This document shows, one piece after another, positions 10,579-20,533 of a stretch of 64,000 nucleotides of DNA (position 1 is the first letter of the stretch; every line of letters begins with the position of its first letter). The notes beneath the pieces are model-generated. The model ran no database searches, was not told the DNA's origin, and saw only the letters and a program-made list of their open reading frames with translations. Made by a program: the position numbers and the translations under genes. Source of the DNA: Sphingomonas sp. Root720 (lineage in GTDB: Bacteria > Pseudomonadota > Alphaproteobacteria > Sphingomonadales > Sphingomonadaceae); contig NZ_LMID01000001.1 of the NCBI RefSeq assembly GCF_001428605.1, positions 186,001 to 250,000 of the forward strand. The letters are read 5' to 3'.

Positions 10579-10711
10579 CGCCGCATAGGCGAATCACCGC
10601 GCATTAACGAATTAACAGTAACTCCCTCGCTACACTTCGGTCGTTGGCCGACGGTTGGAGGCCAGCCGGGCCGGACACACCACCCGAAATCGGGAAGCGG
10701 GAGTAAGAATT

Positions 10712-10879
10712 ATGAAGTTCGTTGCTAAGCTGCTGAAGAACAACAAGGGCGCCACCGCGATCGAATATGGCCTGATCGCCGCCCTCATCGCCGTCGCCGC
10801 GATCACCGCGATGACGAGCCTCGGCAACCAGCTCCAGAAGACGTTCAACAACGTCTCGAACAACATGAAGGCGAGCTAA
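10712..10879 (+). CDS. Flp/Fap-type pilin, second copy
   Basis: 55 residues from the ATG at 10712, with GGGAG just upstream. The leader MKFVAKLLKNNKG is followed by ATAIEYGLIAALIAVAAITA, the classical Flp prepilin cut site and hydrophobic helix, and a short polar tail. It lies 133 bp after the first pilin and is followed by a strong terminator. The Tad secretion genes are not adjacent; only cpaF occurs in this window (22423). Confidence 0.93.
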   Translation: MKFVAKLLKNNKGATAIEYGLIAALIAVAAITAMTSLGNQLQKTFNNVSNNMKAS

Positions 10880-10913
10880 GACCAACCCAATCTAACGGCT
10901 TAGGCTGGCTTCC

Positions 10914-10948
10914 AAGGGCGGCGGATGAGGAATCCGTCGCCCTTTTCG
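10914..10948 (+). terminator. Intrinsic terminator of the Flp pilin gene
   Basis: A 13-bp stem (arms 10914-10926 and 10932-10944, one G-T pair, 5-base loop) runs into TTTT. Confidence 0.85.
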
Positions 10949-11003
10949 CTTTATTCGAGGACTTCGGTTGCTGGGCAACGGCGCCCGAGGCAGAACCAAA
11001 ACC

Positions 11004-12443
11004 TCAATTCTTCACGATCACCTTTACCCGCTCGCCGGCCCGCAGAGTATCGCCCCGCTCGAGACCGTTCAGCACCAAGAAGCGGTCGAGCGGCGCATCG
11101 GGGAAGGCCATCATCCGCGCAAAACTATCCGGCGTCTCGCCCGCCTTGACCTTGAGCACCTTGACCCGCAGCGGACGAACGCCCGCCGCTTCCGCCGCCG
11201 ACATGCGCCGCATGCTTTCGACCAGCGGTTCGAACGGACCGATCCCCTGGCCCGATCGGGTCAGCGTCACGAAATGATAGGCTGTCGACCCGTTGTCGGG
11301 CCGGTAGGCGAACACACCGACATCGAGCGGCCCGGCGTTGCTGTTCCCTTCGCCGAAGGCATAGCGGAAGTCTACGCCACTGCCCTTGCCGGCCTGGACC
11401 TGGCCCATGCGGAGATTGGCGCCCAGCTTCGCGGCGATGCGGCCGATATAATCGTCCAGCCCGCCCATGCCGACCGCACCGCCGGAGAAACTCGCCTGCC
11501 CGCCCGAACCGCTGATCGTCACGGCATCGTCACCGTTGTTGACGGCATAGCCACGCGGTACGGTGAAGGCGAGCCGCTGGGCGGGCAGCTTGAACTCCTG
11601 CCCATCGAGGAAGCCCTTGGCGGGATCGTCCCCCCAGACCAGCCCGTCGACCGCGTCGAGCAGCGCGTCGTTGTTGCGGACACCGCGTCCCGCCCTCCCG
11701 GTCTCCTCGGCCTTGACGCGGGCACGCCGCACGCGATCGGCCGAGTTGGGATGGGTGCTGGCCCAGGTCGGCAGCGCGTTCTCCTTGCCGGTGATCCGTG
11801 CCTCGAGGCCCTGTTGGGCGCCGAGCACGGCCAGCATGTCCGACGAGGCAACCGGATCATAGCCGGCATTGGCGAGATAGCGGACGCCGAGATCGTCGGC
11901 CTGATATTCCTGGGTGCGCGAGAAGCCCTTGGTGATCAGGTCGGCACCGACGCCGGCACCCCGGCCGATCAGGCTGCCGACACCCGAATTGCCGGCGACG
12001 GCACCGACGATCCCGGCGAGCACCGAGGTGATGTTCGCGGTCTGCTGCCGCTTCGCGGAGTGGCGGGCTGCGACATGGCCGACCTCATGCCCCAGCACAG
12101 AGGCGAGTTCCGCCTCGTCGTTCATGATCGCGAGCAGGCCGCGGGTCACGTAGACATAGCCGCCCGGGATCGCGAACGCGTTGTTCACTGGCGAATCGAG
12201 CAGCGTGACGGTGAAATCCCGTTCCGAATTGGACAGGCCCGACTGCACGGCTATCTTGCGGCCGACCCTGGTGACATAGTCGGCAGCGGGCCCTTTCATC
12301 GCACCGCCGAATTCCTGAACGAGCTGCGGGTGCGCCTCGGCACCCGTACGTTTGTCGCTGGCGGAGATCGACTGAACCTGTGCAAGCGCCACGCCGGGAA
12401 CGGCGACCAGCGACAGGCTTGTCCAGAGTAGAAATGTCTTCAC
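11004..12443 (-). CDS. M48 family periplasmic zinc metalloprotease
   Basis: 479 residues. The signal peptide ends near VPGVALAQ (residue 22). The protease domain carries the zinc motif HEVGHVAARH (about residue 117) with the third ligand in SRTQEYQADDLG. GGYVYVTRGLL before it is typical of BepA/YfgC-like M48 enzymes, which handle misfolded outer-membrane proteins. The C-terminal ~65 residues look like a LysM-type module (KVLKVKAGETPDSFARMM ... RAGERVKVIV). The GTG start at 12443 has GGGAGG upstream. Confidence 0.9.
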   Translation of the reverse strand: MKTFLLWTSLSLVAVPGVALAQVQSISASDKRTGAEAHPQLVQEFGGAMKGPAADYVTRVGRKIAVQSGLSNSERDFTVTLLDSPVNNAFAIPGGYVYVTRGLLAIMNDEAELASVLGHEVGHVAARHSAKRQQTANITSVLAGIVGAVAGNSGVGSLIGRGAGVGADLITKGFSRTQEYQADDLGVRYLANAGYDPVASSDMLAVLGAQQGLEARITGKENALPTWASTHPNSADRVRRARVKAEETGRAGRGVRNNDALLDAVDGLVWGDDPAKGFLDGQEFKLPAQRLAFTVPRGYAVNNGDDAVTISGSGGQASFSGGAVGMGGLDDYIGRIAAKLGANLRMGQVQAGKGSGVDFRYAFGEGNSNAGPLDVGVFAYRPDNGSTAYHFVTLTRSGQGIGPFEPLVESMRRMSAAEAAGVRPLRVKVLKVKAGETPDSFARMMAFPDAPLDRFLVLNGLERGDTLRAGERVKVIVKN

Positions 12444-12571
12444 GCGCGTCCTCCCATGAAACGCATAAAGCAGAGCCTGGCTGAACGGTTCCGTTACGGG
12501 AGCGACAGAACCCGATTGCCGGCGGCGGAAGTGCGGGGGGCCGTCACGGACAGGATATCGACCATCGGAAA

Positions 12572-13513
12572 CTAACCGATGGCGAGGAACTTGTCCCGTC
12601 GGGCGGCGCGCAAGGTCGCTGGCTTCTTTGCACTCAGCTTGTCGAGCTCCTCGCCGATCGCGGCACCCAGCGCGGCGATCGCCGCGGCCGGATCGCGATG
12701 CGCTCCGCCGATCGGCTCGGCGACGACCCGGTCAACCACGCCCAGCTTCTGGAGATCGCTGGCGGTGACCTTCATCGCCTCGGCCGCATCCGCCGCCCGG
12801 TCGCCGGTCCGCCACAGGATCGAGGCGCAGCCTTCGGGCGAGATCACCGAATAGACGGCATGCTCGAACATCAGGACCTTGTTCGCTGCGGCGACGGCGA
12901 TGGCGCCGCCCGAACCGCCCTCGCCGACGATCGCGGAAACCATCGGTACGCCGAGCGCGAGGCAGGCCTCGGTCGAACGTGCGATCGCCTCCGCCTGGCC
13001 ACGCTCTTCCGCCTGGATGCCTGGAAAGGCGCCGGAGGTGTCGACCAGGCTGATCACCGGCAGGCCGAAGCGGTCGGCCAGTTCCATCAGCCGGATCGCC
13101 TTGCGATAGCCTTCGGGCTTGGCCATGCCGAAATTGTGGCGGATGCGCGAAGCGGTATCGTCGCCCTTCTCGTGGCCGATCACCATTACACGGCGATCGC
13201 CGAGACGGCCGAAGCCGCCGATGATCGCCTGGTCGTCGGCGAAGGCGCGATCGCCCGCCAGCGGCAGAAAATCGCCGATGAAGCCCGCGACATAGTCCTT
13301 GAAATGCGGCCGTTCCGGATGGCGGGCGACCTGTGTCTTCTGCCACGGCGTCAGCTTCGCATAAGTGTCGCGCAGCAGCTTGTCGGATTTGGCTTCGAGC
13401 TTGGAGACCTCGCTGTCGATGTCGAGCGAGCCGGCGTCGGCCGTCGACCGAAGCTCGGCGATGCGCGCCTGCAGTTCGGCGATGGGCTTTTCGAATTCGA
13501 GATAGGCAACCAT
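12572..13513 (-). CDS. accA: Acetyl-CoA carboxylase carboxyltransferase alpha subunit
   Basis: 313 residues. Moves the carboxyl group from biotin (on AccB) to acetyl-CoA, giving malonyl-CoA for fatty-acid synthesis; works as an alpha2beta2 complex with AccD. The crotonase-like core shows [20 protein letters not shown] and [17 protein letters not shown], both strongly conserved. CCGGAG is the ribosome-binding site before the ATG at 13513. It is divergent from hsp20; the heat-shock promoter of the latter is in the gap. Confidence 0.97.
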   Translation of the reverse strand: MVAYLEFEKPIAELQARIAELRSTADAGSLDIDSEVSKLEAKSDKLLRDTYAKLTPWQKTQVARHPERPHFKDYVAGFIGDFLPLAGDRAFADDQAIIGGFGRLGDRRVMVIGHEKGDDTASRIRHNFGMAKPEGYRKAIRLMELADRFGLPVISLVDTSGAFPGIQAEERGQAEAIARSTEACLALGVPMVSAIVGEGGSGGAIAVAAANKVLMFEHAVYSVISPEGCASILWRTGDRAADAAEAMKVTASDLQKLGVVDRVVAEPIGGAHRDPAAAIAALGAAIGEELDKLSAKKPATLRAARRDKFLAIG

Positions 13514-13555
13514 CGGCTCCGGTTAGGCGGGCGCGCGGCCACAGTCAACGAAGCC

Positions 13556-13583
13556 CTTGAAGCGCGGAACCGCCTTCCTATCT
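13556..13583 (+). promoter_or_regulatory. RpoH (sigma-32) heat-shock promoter of hsp20
   Basis: CTTGAAG at 13556-13562 and CCTATCT at 13577-13583, separated by 14 bases. This agrees with the alphaproteobacterial RpoH pattern (CTTG, 17-18 bases, CYTATNT). Transcription would begin near 13590, leaving a leader of about 96 bases before hsp20. Confidence 0.75.
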
Positions 13584-13589
13584 CGATCG

Positions 13590-13685
13590 CACCGGCCGTC
13601 GCCAGAAGGGACGGTGCGGGCATGGTCCGGCGGATGCTCCGCGGGCCGACAGGGTCAACATCGCTTCACATGAGGAAACAGATCC
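13590..13685 (+). promoter_or_regulatory. ROSE-like RNA thermometer candidate in the hsp20 leader
   Basis: The leader can fold into successive hairpins: CCGTC with GACGG, then GGCGGA with TCCGC, then a small hairpin next to the start codon. In the last one TCGCT (13661-13665) faces AGGA (13673-13676), the Shine-Dalgarno. U-Y-G-C-U opposite AGGA is the hallmark of ROSE elements, which block translation of small heat-shock genes at low temperature. Folding was done by eye only. Confidence 0.55.
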
Positions 13686-14153
13686 ATGCGTACCCTTGAT
13701 TTCGCTCCCCTCCTCCGGTCCTCGATCGGATTCGAGAATCTCAACCGCCTCGCCGATTTCGCGCGTGGCGACGGCGACAGCTATCCGCCCTATAATATCG
13801 AGAAGACGGGCGACGGCGCCTATCGCATCCAGATGGCGCTTGCCGGCTTCACCCGCGACGAGATCGACGTCACCGTGCAGGACAATGTGCTGATCATCAT
13901 CGGCCGCGCCGCCGAGCCCACCGATGCCGACAAGCGCGAATATCTTCACCGCGGCATCGCCAAACGCGCCTTCGAGCGCCGCTTCCAGCTCGCCGACACC
14001 ATCAAGGTGACGAGCGCGGGTTATGAAAACGGCCTGCTCAATGTCGAGCTCGTCCGCGAGATCCCCGAGCACAAGAAGCCGCGTCGCATCGCGATCGACG
14101 GTGTCGAGCCTGCGGCGGTGATCGAAGCGGAGCCGGCAAAAGCCGCCGCGTAA
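13686..14153 (+). CDS. Small heat-shock protein, Hsp20/IbpA family
   Basis: 155 residues. Holdase chaperone that keeps unfolding proteins soluble for DnaK/ClpB. The alpha-crystallin domain covers about residues 35-130 (YNIEKTGDGAYRIQMALAGF ... GYENGLLNVELVREIP, which includes the conserved G-x-L). PPYNIEK near the start is typical of IbpA-like members. GAGGAA precedes the ATG. Heat control is supported by the RpoH promoter and the thermometer candidate upstream. Confidence 0.94.
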   Translation: MRTLDFAPLLRSSIGFENLNRLADFARGDGDSYPPYNIEKTGDGAYRIQMALAGFTRDEIDVTVQDNVLIIIGRAAEPTDADKREYLHRGIAKRAFERRFQLADTIKVTSAGYENGLLNVELVREIPEHKKPRRIAIDGVEPAAVIEAEPAKAAA

Positions 14154-14183
14154 CAGTAGCGCACCCCGATCGTCCGATCGGAA

Positions 14184-14220
14184 GGGAAGCCGGGCCGAGC
14201 GGTCCGGCTTTCCGATTCTC
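14184..14220 (+). terminator. Possible terminator of hsp20
   Basis: Arms 14184-14193 and 14204-14213 form a 10-bp stem with one G-T pair. Only a short, interrupted T stretch follows (GATTCTCT), so it is a moderate candidate. Confidence 0.5.
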
Positions 14221-14431
14221 TACGACCGTCGCCCGGCGACAGACGCGGGCCTAATGCCTCATATCGGCCCCCAAACCGCGTCGGCGAAGACGGACGTGAC
14301 GCCGGCCCCGTCCGGTGCGACGGAACCGAAAAGCCCGGCAATTACCCGCCCGGCCCAACGTCACCGTATCTTGTACCCTTCCCGCCTTGCATCATGGGAA
14401 CTCCCCTGCTAACCGGCCCGCGAACCATGCA

Positions 14432-14458
14432 GGGACGCCTTTTCGGCGCCCCTTTTTT
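14432..14458 (+). terminator. Terminator-like hairpin ahead of atpH
   Basis: GGGACGCC (14432-14439) and GGCGCCCC (14445-14452) pair with one A-C mismatch and are followed by six T residues. It ends 35 bases before the GTG of atpH, so it either insulates the atp operon or acts as a leader attenuator. Confidence 0.65.
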
Positions 14459-14493
14459 CGCATGGCCCAACCTTTTTGGGGGAATGAAAGCGC

Positions 14494-15048
14494 GTGGAGA
14501 ATTCCGGCGGTATTCAGGCTAGCCTCAGCGGACGTTATGCGACCGCCTTATTCGGCCTGGCGCGTGACGAGAACGCTATCGACGCGGTCTCCGCGAGCCT
14601 GCAGCTGCTCAAGACGGCGCTGGCCGAATCGGACGACTTCCGTCGCCTGACGACCAGCCCGATCGTTTCGCGCGGCGAAGCGATGAAGGCGGTTGCCGCC
14701 GCGGCGAGCAGCCTCGGCCTCGATCCGATCACCACAAAGTTCCTCGGCGTTCTCGCGCAGAATCGTCGACTCAACCAGGTCGGCGCGGTGATCCGCTCCT
14801 ACGCGACGCTCACCGCCCGGCACCGTGGCGAGACCACGGCCGAGGTCACCTCCGCCCATCCGCTGACCGCGACCCAGGTCAAGGCGCTGAAGGCGAAGCT
14901 CAAGACCCAGCTCGACCGCGATGTCGCGGTAGAGCTCACCGTCGACCCCTCGATTCTCGGCGGACTGATCGTGAAGATCGGCTCGCGCCAGATCGACGGT
15001 TCGATCCGCTCCAAACTGAACTCCCTCGCGATTGCGATGAAAGGCTGA
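14494..15048 (+). CDS. atpH: F1 ATP synthase delta subunit
   Basis: 184 residues. Forms the top of the peripheral stalk that links F1 to Fo subunit b. The N-terminal helical domain begins [19 protein letters not shown], and the C-terminal domain carries the conserved [23 protein letters not shown] start at 14494 with GGGGGA upstream. First gene of atpHAGDC; the Fo genes (atpB, E, F) are not in this window, as usual in alphaproteobacteria, which split the two loci. Confidence 0.95.
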   Translation: MENSGGIQASLSGRYATALFGLARDENAIDAVSASLQLLKTALAESDDFRRLTTSPIVSRGEAMKAVAAAASSLGLDPITTKFLGVLAQNRRLNQVGAVIRSYATLTARHRGETTAEVTSAHPLTATQVKALKAKLKTQLDRDVAVELTVDPSILGGLIVKIGSRQIDGSIRSKLNSLAIAMKG

Positions 15049-15050
15049 AC

Positions 15051-16580
15051 ATGGATATCCGCGCCGCAGAAATCTCCAAGGTCATCCGTGACCAGATCGC
15101 CAGCTTCGGCAGCGAAGCGCAGATCTCCGAAGTCGGCCAGGTGCTGTCGGTCGGCGACGGCATCGCCCGCATCCACGGCCTCGACAACGTCCAGGCCGGC
15201 GAGATGATCGAATTCTCGAACGGCATCAAGGGCATGGCCCTCAACCTCGAAGCCGATAACGTCGGCGCCGTGATCTTCGGCTCGGACAGCCAGATCAAGG
15301 AAGGCGATGTCGTCAAGCGCACCGGCACCATCGTCGACGTTCCCGTCGGCAAGGGCCTGCTCGGCCGCGTGGTCGACGGTCTCGGCAACCCGATCGACGG
15401 CAAGGGCCCGATCGTCGCCGAGCAGCGCAGCCGCGTCGAAGTCAAGGCGCCCGGCATCATCCCGCGCAAGTCGGTCCACGAACCGGTGCAGACCGGCCTC
15501 AAGGCCCTCGACGCGCTGGTCCCCGTCGGCCGTGGCCAGCGCGAGCTGATCATCGGCGATCGCCAGACCGGCAAGTCGGCGGTCGCGATCGACACCTTCA
15601 TCAACCAGAAGACCGCCAACGCCGGCACCGACGAGAGCAAGAAGCTCTACTGCGTCTATGTCGCGATCGGCCAGAAGCGCTCGACCGTCGCACAGCTCGT
15701 GAAGACGCTCGAAGAGAATGGCGCGATGGAATATTCGATCGTGGTCGCCGCGACCGCGTCTGACCCCGCCCCGCTCCAGTATCTCGCGCCCTACACCGGC
15801 GTCGCCATGGGCGAGTATTTCCGCGACAACGGCATGCACGCCCTGATCGTCTATGACGATCTGTCGAAGCAGGCCGTCGCCTACCGCCAGATGTCGCTGC
15901 TGCTGCGCCGTCCGCCGGGCCGCGAAGCCTATCCGGGCGACGTGTTCTACCTGCACAGCCGCCTGCTCGAGCGCGCCGCCAAGCTCAACGACGCCAATGG
16001 CAACGGCTCGCTGACCGCGCTGCCGATCATCGAAACCCAGGCGGGCGACGTGTCGGCCTACATCCCGACCAACGTGATCTCGATCACCGACGGCCAGATC
16101 TTCCTCGAGACCGACCTGTTCTACCAGGGCGTCCGTCCGGCCATCAACGTCGGCCTGTCGGTGTCGCGCGTCGGCTCGGCCGCACAGACCAAGGCGATGA
16201 AGAAGGTCGCCGGGTCGATCAAGCTGGAACTAGCGCAGTATCGCGAGATGGCAGCGTTCGCGCAGTTCGGCTCGGATCTCGACGCCTCGACCCAGCGCCT
16301 GCTGAACCGCGGTGCGCGCTTGACCGAGCTGCTCAAGCAGCCGCAGTTCCAGCCCCTGCCCTTCGAAGAGCAGGTCGCATCGATCTTCGCCGGCGTGAAC
16401 GGCTATCTCGACACGATCCCGACCAGGGACGTCACCCGTTTCGAAGCCGCTTTCCTGTCGGAAATGCGTGCGAAGCATGCAGACGTGCTGACCGCGATCC
16501 GCGACAGCAAGGATCTGTCGGCGGACTCGACGGCAGCCCTCAAGTCGGCGCTCGAAGCCTTCGTGAAGACCTTCGCGTAA
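15051..16580 (+). CDS. atpA: F1 ATP synthase alpha subunit
   Basis: 509 residues. Non-catalytic nucleotide-binding subunit of the alpha3beta3 hexamer. P-loop [10 protein letters not shown] at about residue 169, [11 protein letters not shown] and the [19 protein letters not shown] signature follow. The start is 2 bases after the atpH stop, so the two are translationally close. All usual regions are present. Confidence 0.98.
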   Translation: MDIRAAEISKVIRDQIASFGSEAQISEVGQVLSVGDGIARIHGLDNVQAGEMIEFSNGIKGMALNLEADNVGAVIFGSDSQIKEGDVVKRTGTIVDVPVGKGLLGRVVDGLGNPIDGKGPIVAEQRSRVEVKAPGIIPRKSVHEPVQTGLKALDALVPVGRGQRELIIGDRQTGKSAVAIDTFINQKTANAGTDESKKLYCVYVAIGQKRSTVAQLVKTLEENGAMEYSIVVAATASDPAPLQYLAPYTGVAMGEYFRDNGMHALIVYDDLSKQAVAYRQMSLLLRRPPGREAYPGDVFYLHSRLLERAAKLNDANGNGSLTALPIIETQAGDVSAYIPTNVISITDGQIFLETDLFYQGVRPAINVGLSVSRVGSAAQTKAMKKVAGSIKLELAQYREMAAFAQFGSDLDASTQRLLNRGARLTELLKQPQFQPLPFEEQVASIFAGVNGYLDTIPTRDVTRFEAAFLSEMRAKHADVLTAIRDSKDLSADSTAALKSALEAFVKTFA

Positions 16581-16641
16581 CATACTGATACTTCGCCCGG
16601 TCCTCGCGCCGGGCGAAGCAGGACGGAAGAGACAAGACTAG

Positions 16642-17526
16642 ATGGCAAGTCTCAAGGCCCTCAAGGTCCGCATCACCTCGGTGAAATCGACCCAGAAGAT
16701 TACCAAGGCGATGAAGATGGTCGCCGCGGCCAAGCTGCGCCGTGCGCAGATGGCGGCGGAAGCCGGCCGCCCCTATGCCGAGCGCCTCGACACGGTGATG
16801 TCGAGCCTCGCCTCGAAGGTGACGGTCGGGCCGCAAAGCCCGAAGCTGCTCGCCGGCACCGGCAGCGACCAGGTCCACCTGCTCGTCGTCGCGACTTCGG
16901 AACGCGGCCTGGCGGGTGCGTTCAACACCAACATCGTCCGCGCCGCGCGCAAGACGGCCGACGGCCTGATCGCGCAGGGCAAGACGGTGAAGTTCTACCT
17001 GATCGGCAAGAAGGGCCGCGCGGTCATCCAGCGCCTCTTCCCCGGCAAGATCGTCCATCAGGTCGACCAGACCCACATCAAGAACGTTGCCTTCTCCGAT
17101 GCACACGGCGTGTCGGAGGATCTGATCGCGCGCTATGCGGCGGGCGAGTTCGACGTCGCGCACCTGTTCTTCGCGAAGTTCCAGTCGGCGCTGGTCCAGG
17201 ATCCGACCGAGATCCAGATCATCCCGGTCCCGCTCGCCCCGGCCGCCGGCGCCGAGGCGGCAGGCGCTTCGGCCGCGGTCGAATATGAGCCCGACGAGGA
17301 GGAAATCCTCGCCGAGCTGCTCCCGCGCAACGTCGCCGTCCAGCTGTTCCGCGCGATGCTGGAGAATGCGGCGTCCGAGCAGGGCAGCCGCATGACCGCG
17401 ATGGACAATGCGACCCGCAACGCCGGCGAGATGATCAACAAGCTGACGATCCAGTACAACCGGACCCGTCAGGCCGCGATCACCACCGAGCTCATTGAAA
17501 TTATCGCTGGCGCCGAAGCGCTGTAA
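16642..17526 (+). CDS. atpG: F1 ATP synthase gamma subunit
   Basis: 294 residues. Central rotor shaft of F1. The N-terminal helix reads [20 protein letters not shown] followed by [16 protein letters not shown]; the C-terminal helix contains [15 protein letters not shown] and ends with the [15 protein letters not shown] tail. The middle is the Rossmann-like part ([14 protein letters not shown]). 61 bp after atpA. Confidence 0.97.
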   Translation: MASLKALKVRITSVKSTQKITKAMKMVAAAKLRRAQMAAEAGRPYAERLDTVMSSLASKVTVGPQSPKLLAGTGSDQVHLLVVATSERGLAGAFNTNIVRAARKTADGLIAQGKTVKFYLIGKKGRAVIQRLFPGKIVHQVDQTHIKNVAFSDAHGVSEDLIARYAAGEFDVAHLFFAKFQSALVQDPTEIQIIPVPLAPAAGAEAAGASAAVEYEPDEEEILAELLPRNVAVQLFRAMLENAASEQGSRMTAMDNATRNAGEMINKLTIQYNRTRQAAITTELIEIIAGAEAL

Positions 17527-19007
<1,481 letters not shown>

Positions 19008-19008
<1 letters not shown>

Positions 19009-19205
19009 TGCCGGACGGACCGCGCCTCGAAGACGCGGTCAACGAGACCTGCCCCTGGTCGGGTGATCCGATCGCGGCGGACTCGCTGACCACCTACCGG
19101 GGCGCGGTCGTCGGCTTCTGCAACCCCGGCTGCCGGGACAAGTTCGACACGGCTACAACGGCCTTCGACCTTGCCCTGGACGCCAGACAGGCCAGACAGG
19201 ATTGA
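19008..19205 (+). CDS. Small cysteine protein inside the atp operon
   Basis: 65 residues. It starts on the last base of the atpD stop and ends 2 bases before the atpC ATG, so it is embedded in the operon. Three cysteines lie in [13 protein letters not shown] and [10 protein letters not shown], a spacing like the TRASH/YHS metal-binding fold. No signal peptide or membrane segment. The reading frame and coupling argue for a real gene; a role in metal binding or F1 assembly is speculation. Confidence 0.8.
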
Positions 19206-19207
19206 TC

Positions 19208-19471
19208 ATGGCAGACCTGCATTTCGAACTCGTCACCCCGGAAAAGCTCCTCCGTTCGGAGGAAGTCTACATGGTGGTGGTCCCCGGCTCCGAGGGCGAC
19301 TTCGGCGTGCTGGCGGGCCATGCCCCCTTCATGTCGACGGTCCGCTCGGGCGAACTCGCCATCTATTCGAACGCGACCACGGTGAGCGCCCGTATCCATG
19401 TCGAAGGCGGCTTCGCCGAGGTCAACGAAAAGGGCCTGACGGTGCTTGCGGAGCAGGCAACCGAAGCCTGA
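19208..19471 (+). CDS. atpC: F1 ATP synthase epsilon subunit
   Basis: 87 residues. Rotor subunit that also brakes ATP hydrolysis. Starts [15 protein letters not shown] and has the conserved [20 protein letters not shown]. It is short: the beta-sandwich domain is complete but the C-terminal two-helix domain that inhibits ATPase in E. coli is missing, which is common in alphaproteobacteria. An in-frame TTG at 19202 is a weaker start. Confidence 0.95.
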   Translation: MADLHFELVTPEKLLRSEEVYMVVVPGSEGDFGVLAGHAPFMSTVRSGELAIYSNATTVSARIHVEGGFAEVNEKGLTVLAEQATEA

Positions 19472-19492
19472 CCCCCACCCCACGGCAAAAGA

Positions 19493-19532
19493 AAAGGCCC
19501 GGCGCAGCGATGCGGCCGGGCCTTTCCTTTTT
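19493..19532 (+). terminator. Intrinsic terminator of the atp operon
   Basis: A perfect 11-bp stem (19493-19503 with 19515-19525) is followed by CCTTTTT. Confidence 0.9.
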
Positions 19533-19553
19533 GGCGCCCACCCGTGCGTGGTT

Positions 19554-19889
19554 TCAATCTTCCACGAACATCTTCAGCCGCTGCAATGCGTCGTCCCATT
19601 GTGCCGCTACCCGATCGAGATAGGCCCGCGCGACCTCGAGGGACTCGGGGCGGCAGGCGAAGCGGCTCTCGCGGCCATGGCGGATATTTTCGACAAGACC
19701 GGCCTCCTGCAGCACCCGCAGATGCTTGGTCACCGCCTGCCGGGTCAGGCTGCCGTCCGCCGCCAGCATCGTGATCGATCGCGTCCGTCCGTCGCTGAGC
19801 CGCATCAGCAGCGAAAGCCGGGTGCGATCGCCCAGCGCCGCGAAGATCGGCGCCGGATCGATCGACCTGGCAGCTTCAGCCATCGACAT
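19554..19889 (-). CDS. ArsR-family transcriptional regulator
   Basis: 111 residues. Winged-helix protein: ALGDRTRLSLLMRLSDG is the start of the ArsR fold, LTRQAVTKHLRVLQEAGLV the recognition helix, and HGRESRFACRP the wing. No metal-binding Cys pair (ELCVC) is visible, so it is probably not a metal sensor. It overlaps the end of the upstream SRPBCC gene by 14 bp (8 if the second ATG is used). ArsR-SRPBCC pairs are common. Two palindromes upstream of the pair are its likely operators. Confidence 0.9.
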   Translation of the reverse strand: MSMAEAARSIDPAPIFAALGDRTRLSLLMRLSDGRTRSITMLAADGSLTRQAVTKHLRVLQEAGLVENIRHGRESRFACRPESLEVARAYLDRVAAQWDDALQRLKMFVED

Positions 19890-20322
19890 GGGCCCGGATA
19901 TTCTCGACCTGCGCGGTCCATCCGCCGCTGTTCATCCGGATCGCCTCGTCGCGACGATGTTCGGGGACCCGGTCGAAGCCGGATTCGGTGACCGTCAGCC
20001 GCGTGCCCGCCCCCGACACTTCGAGCCGGAACTCCACCAATGTCGGCTCCTCCCGCGAATAGTCGATCGCCGGATCGATCGCATAGGGATGCCATGTGAA
20101 GGCGAAGCGATCCGGCTCCTCCATCGCAACGATGCGCACATTCCATCGGACATGCTCATAACCTTCGAGCGTGATATGTCCCGTCGCCGGCTCGCCCGCG
20201 ACGAAGGGCTGGTCGATCGCGACCCGGAACCACTGCCCGAACTCCCGATGGTCGGTCAGCGCCCGCCATACGCGCTCGATGGGCGCGCCAAGTTCGATTT
20301 CCCGTACGATGCTATCGGCCAT
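19876..20322 (-). CDS. SRPBCC (AHSA1-like) domain protein
   Basis: 148 residues of one START/Bet v1-type fold: IVREIELGAPIERVWRALTD at the start, FAFTWHPYAIDP in the middle, SGGWTAQVENIRAHVDG at the end, all typical of the AHSA1 family. Such proteins bind hydrophobic ligands; the ligand is unknown. AGGAGG, 8 bases before the ATG, lies inside the proximal operator, so repressor binding would also cover the start of the transcript. Co-transcribed with arsR. Confidence 0.88.
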   Translation of the reverse strand: MADSIVREIELGAPIERVWRALTDHREFGQWFRVAIDQPFVAGEPATGHITLEGYEHVRWNVRIVAMEEPDRFAFTWHPYAIDPAIDYSREEPTLVEFRLEVSGAGTRLTVTESGFDRVPEHRRDEAIRMNSGGWTAQVENIRAHVDG

Positions 20323-20325
20323 ATA

Positions 20326-20343
20326 TGCAACCTCCTGGTTGCA
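20326..20343 (-). promoter_or_regulatory. Proximal operator of the ArsR/SRPBCC pair
   Basis: TGCAACC-TCCT-GGTTGCA, a perfect 7-bp inverted repeat directly before the SRPBCC start codon. It repeats, in the same GCAACC-N4-GGTTGC form, at 20368. A -10-like TATAGA (20346-20351, minus strand) lies between the two. Confidence 0.75.
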
Positions 20344-20367
20344 GGTCTATACCGCGCCTCGAAATTA

Positions 20368-20383
20368 GCAACCATAAGGTTGC
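20368..20383 (-). promoter_or_regulatory. Distal operator of the ArsR/SRPBCC pair
   Basis: GCAACC-ATAA-GGTTGC, the same inverted repeat as at 20326; the centres are 41 bp apart, about four helical turns. It covers the expected -35 area of the minus-strand promoter. Confidence 0.75.
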
Positions 20384-20533
20384 GTATATCGATTCGCATT
20401 ACGATGAATCGTGCAAACTTCCCGGCCAAACGGGGAACAATCGGCAAATCGCGTTTCCGATAAAGCAGAATGGCAGCGTCTGTTGCTATAAGCTGGTCGC
20501 AGACAGGCAGAGGCGTGCGGGGATCATCAGCAT

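Larger units (their letters stand above)
14154..14493 (+). other. Intergenic region between hsp20 and atpH (340 bp)
   Basis: No gene found. It holds an hsp20 terminator candidate (14184), a featureless GC-rich middle with a weak TTGTAC (14371-14376) and no good -10, and a second terminator-like hairpin (14432) close to atpH. The atp promoter was not identified with confidence. Confidence 0.6.
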
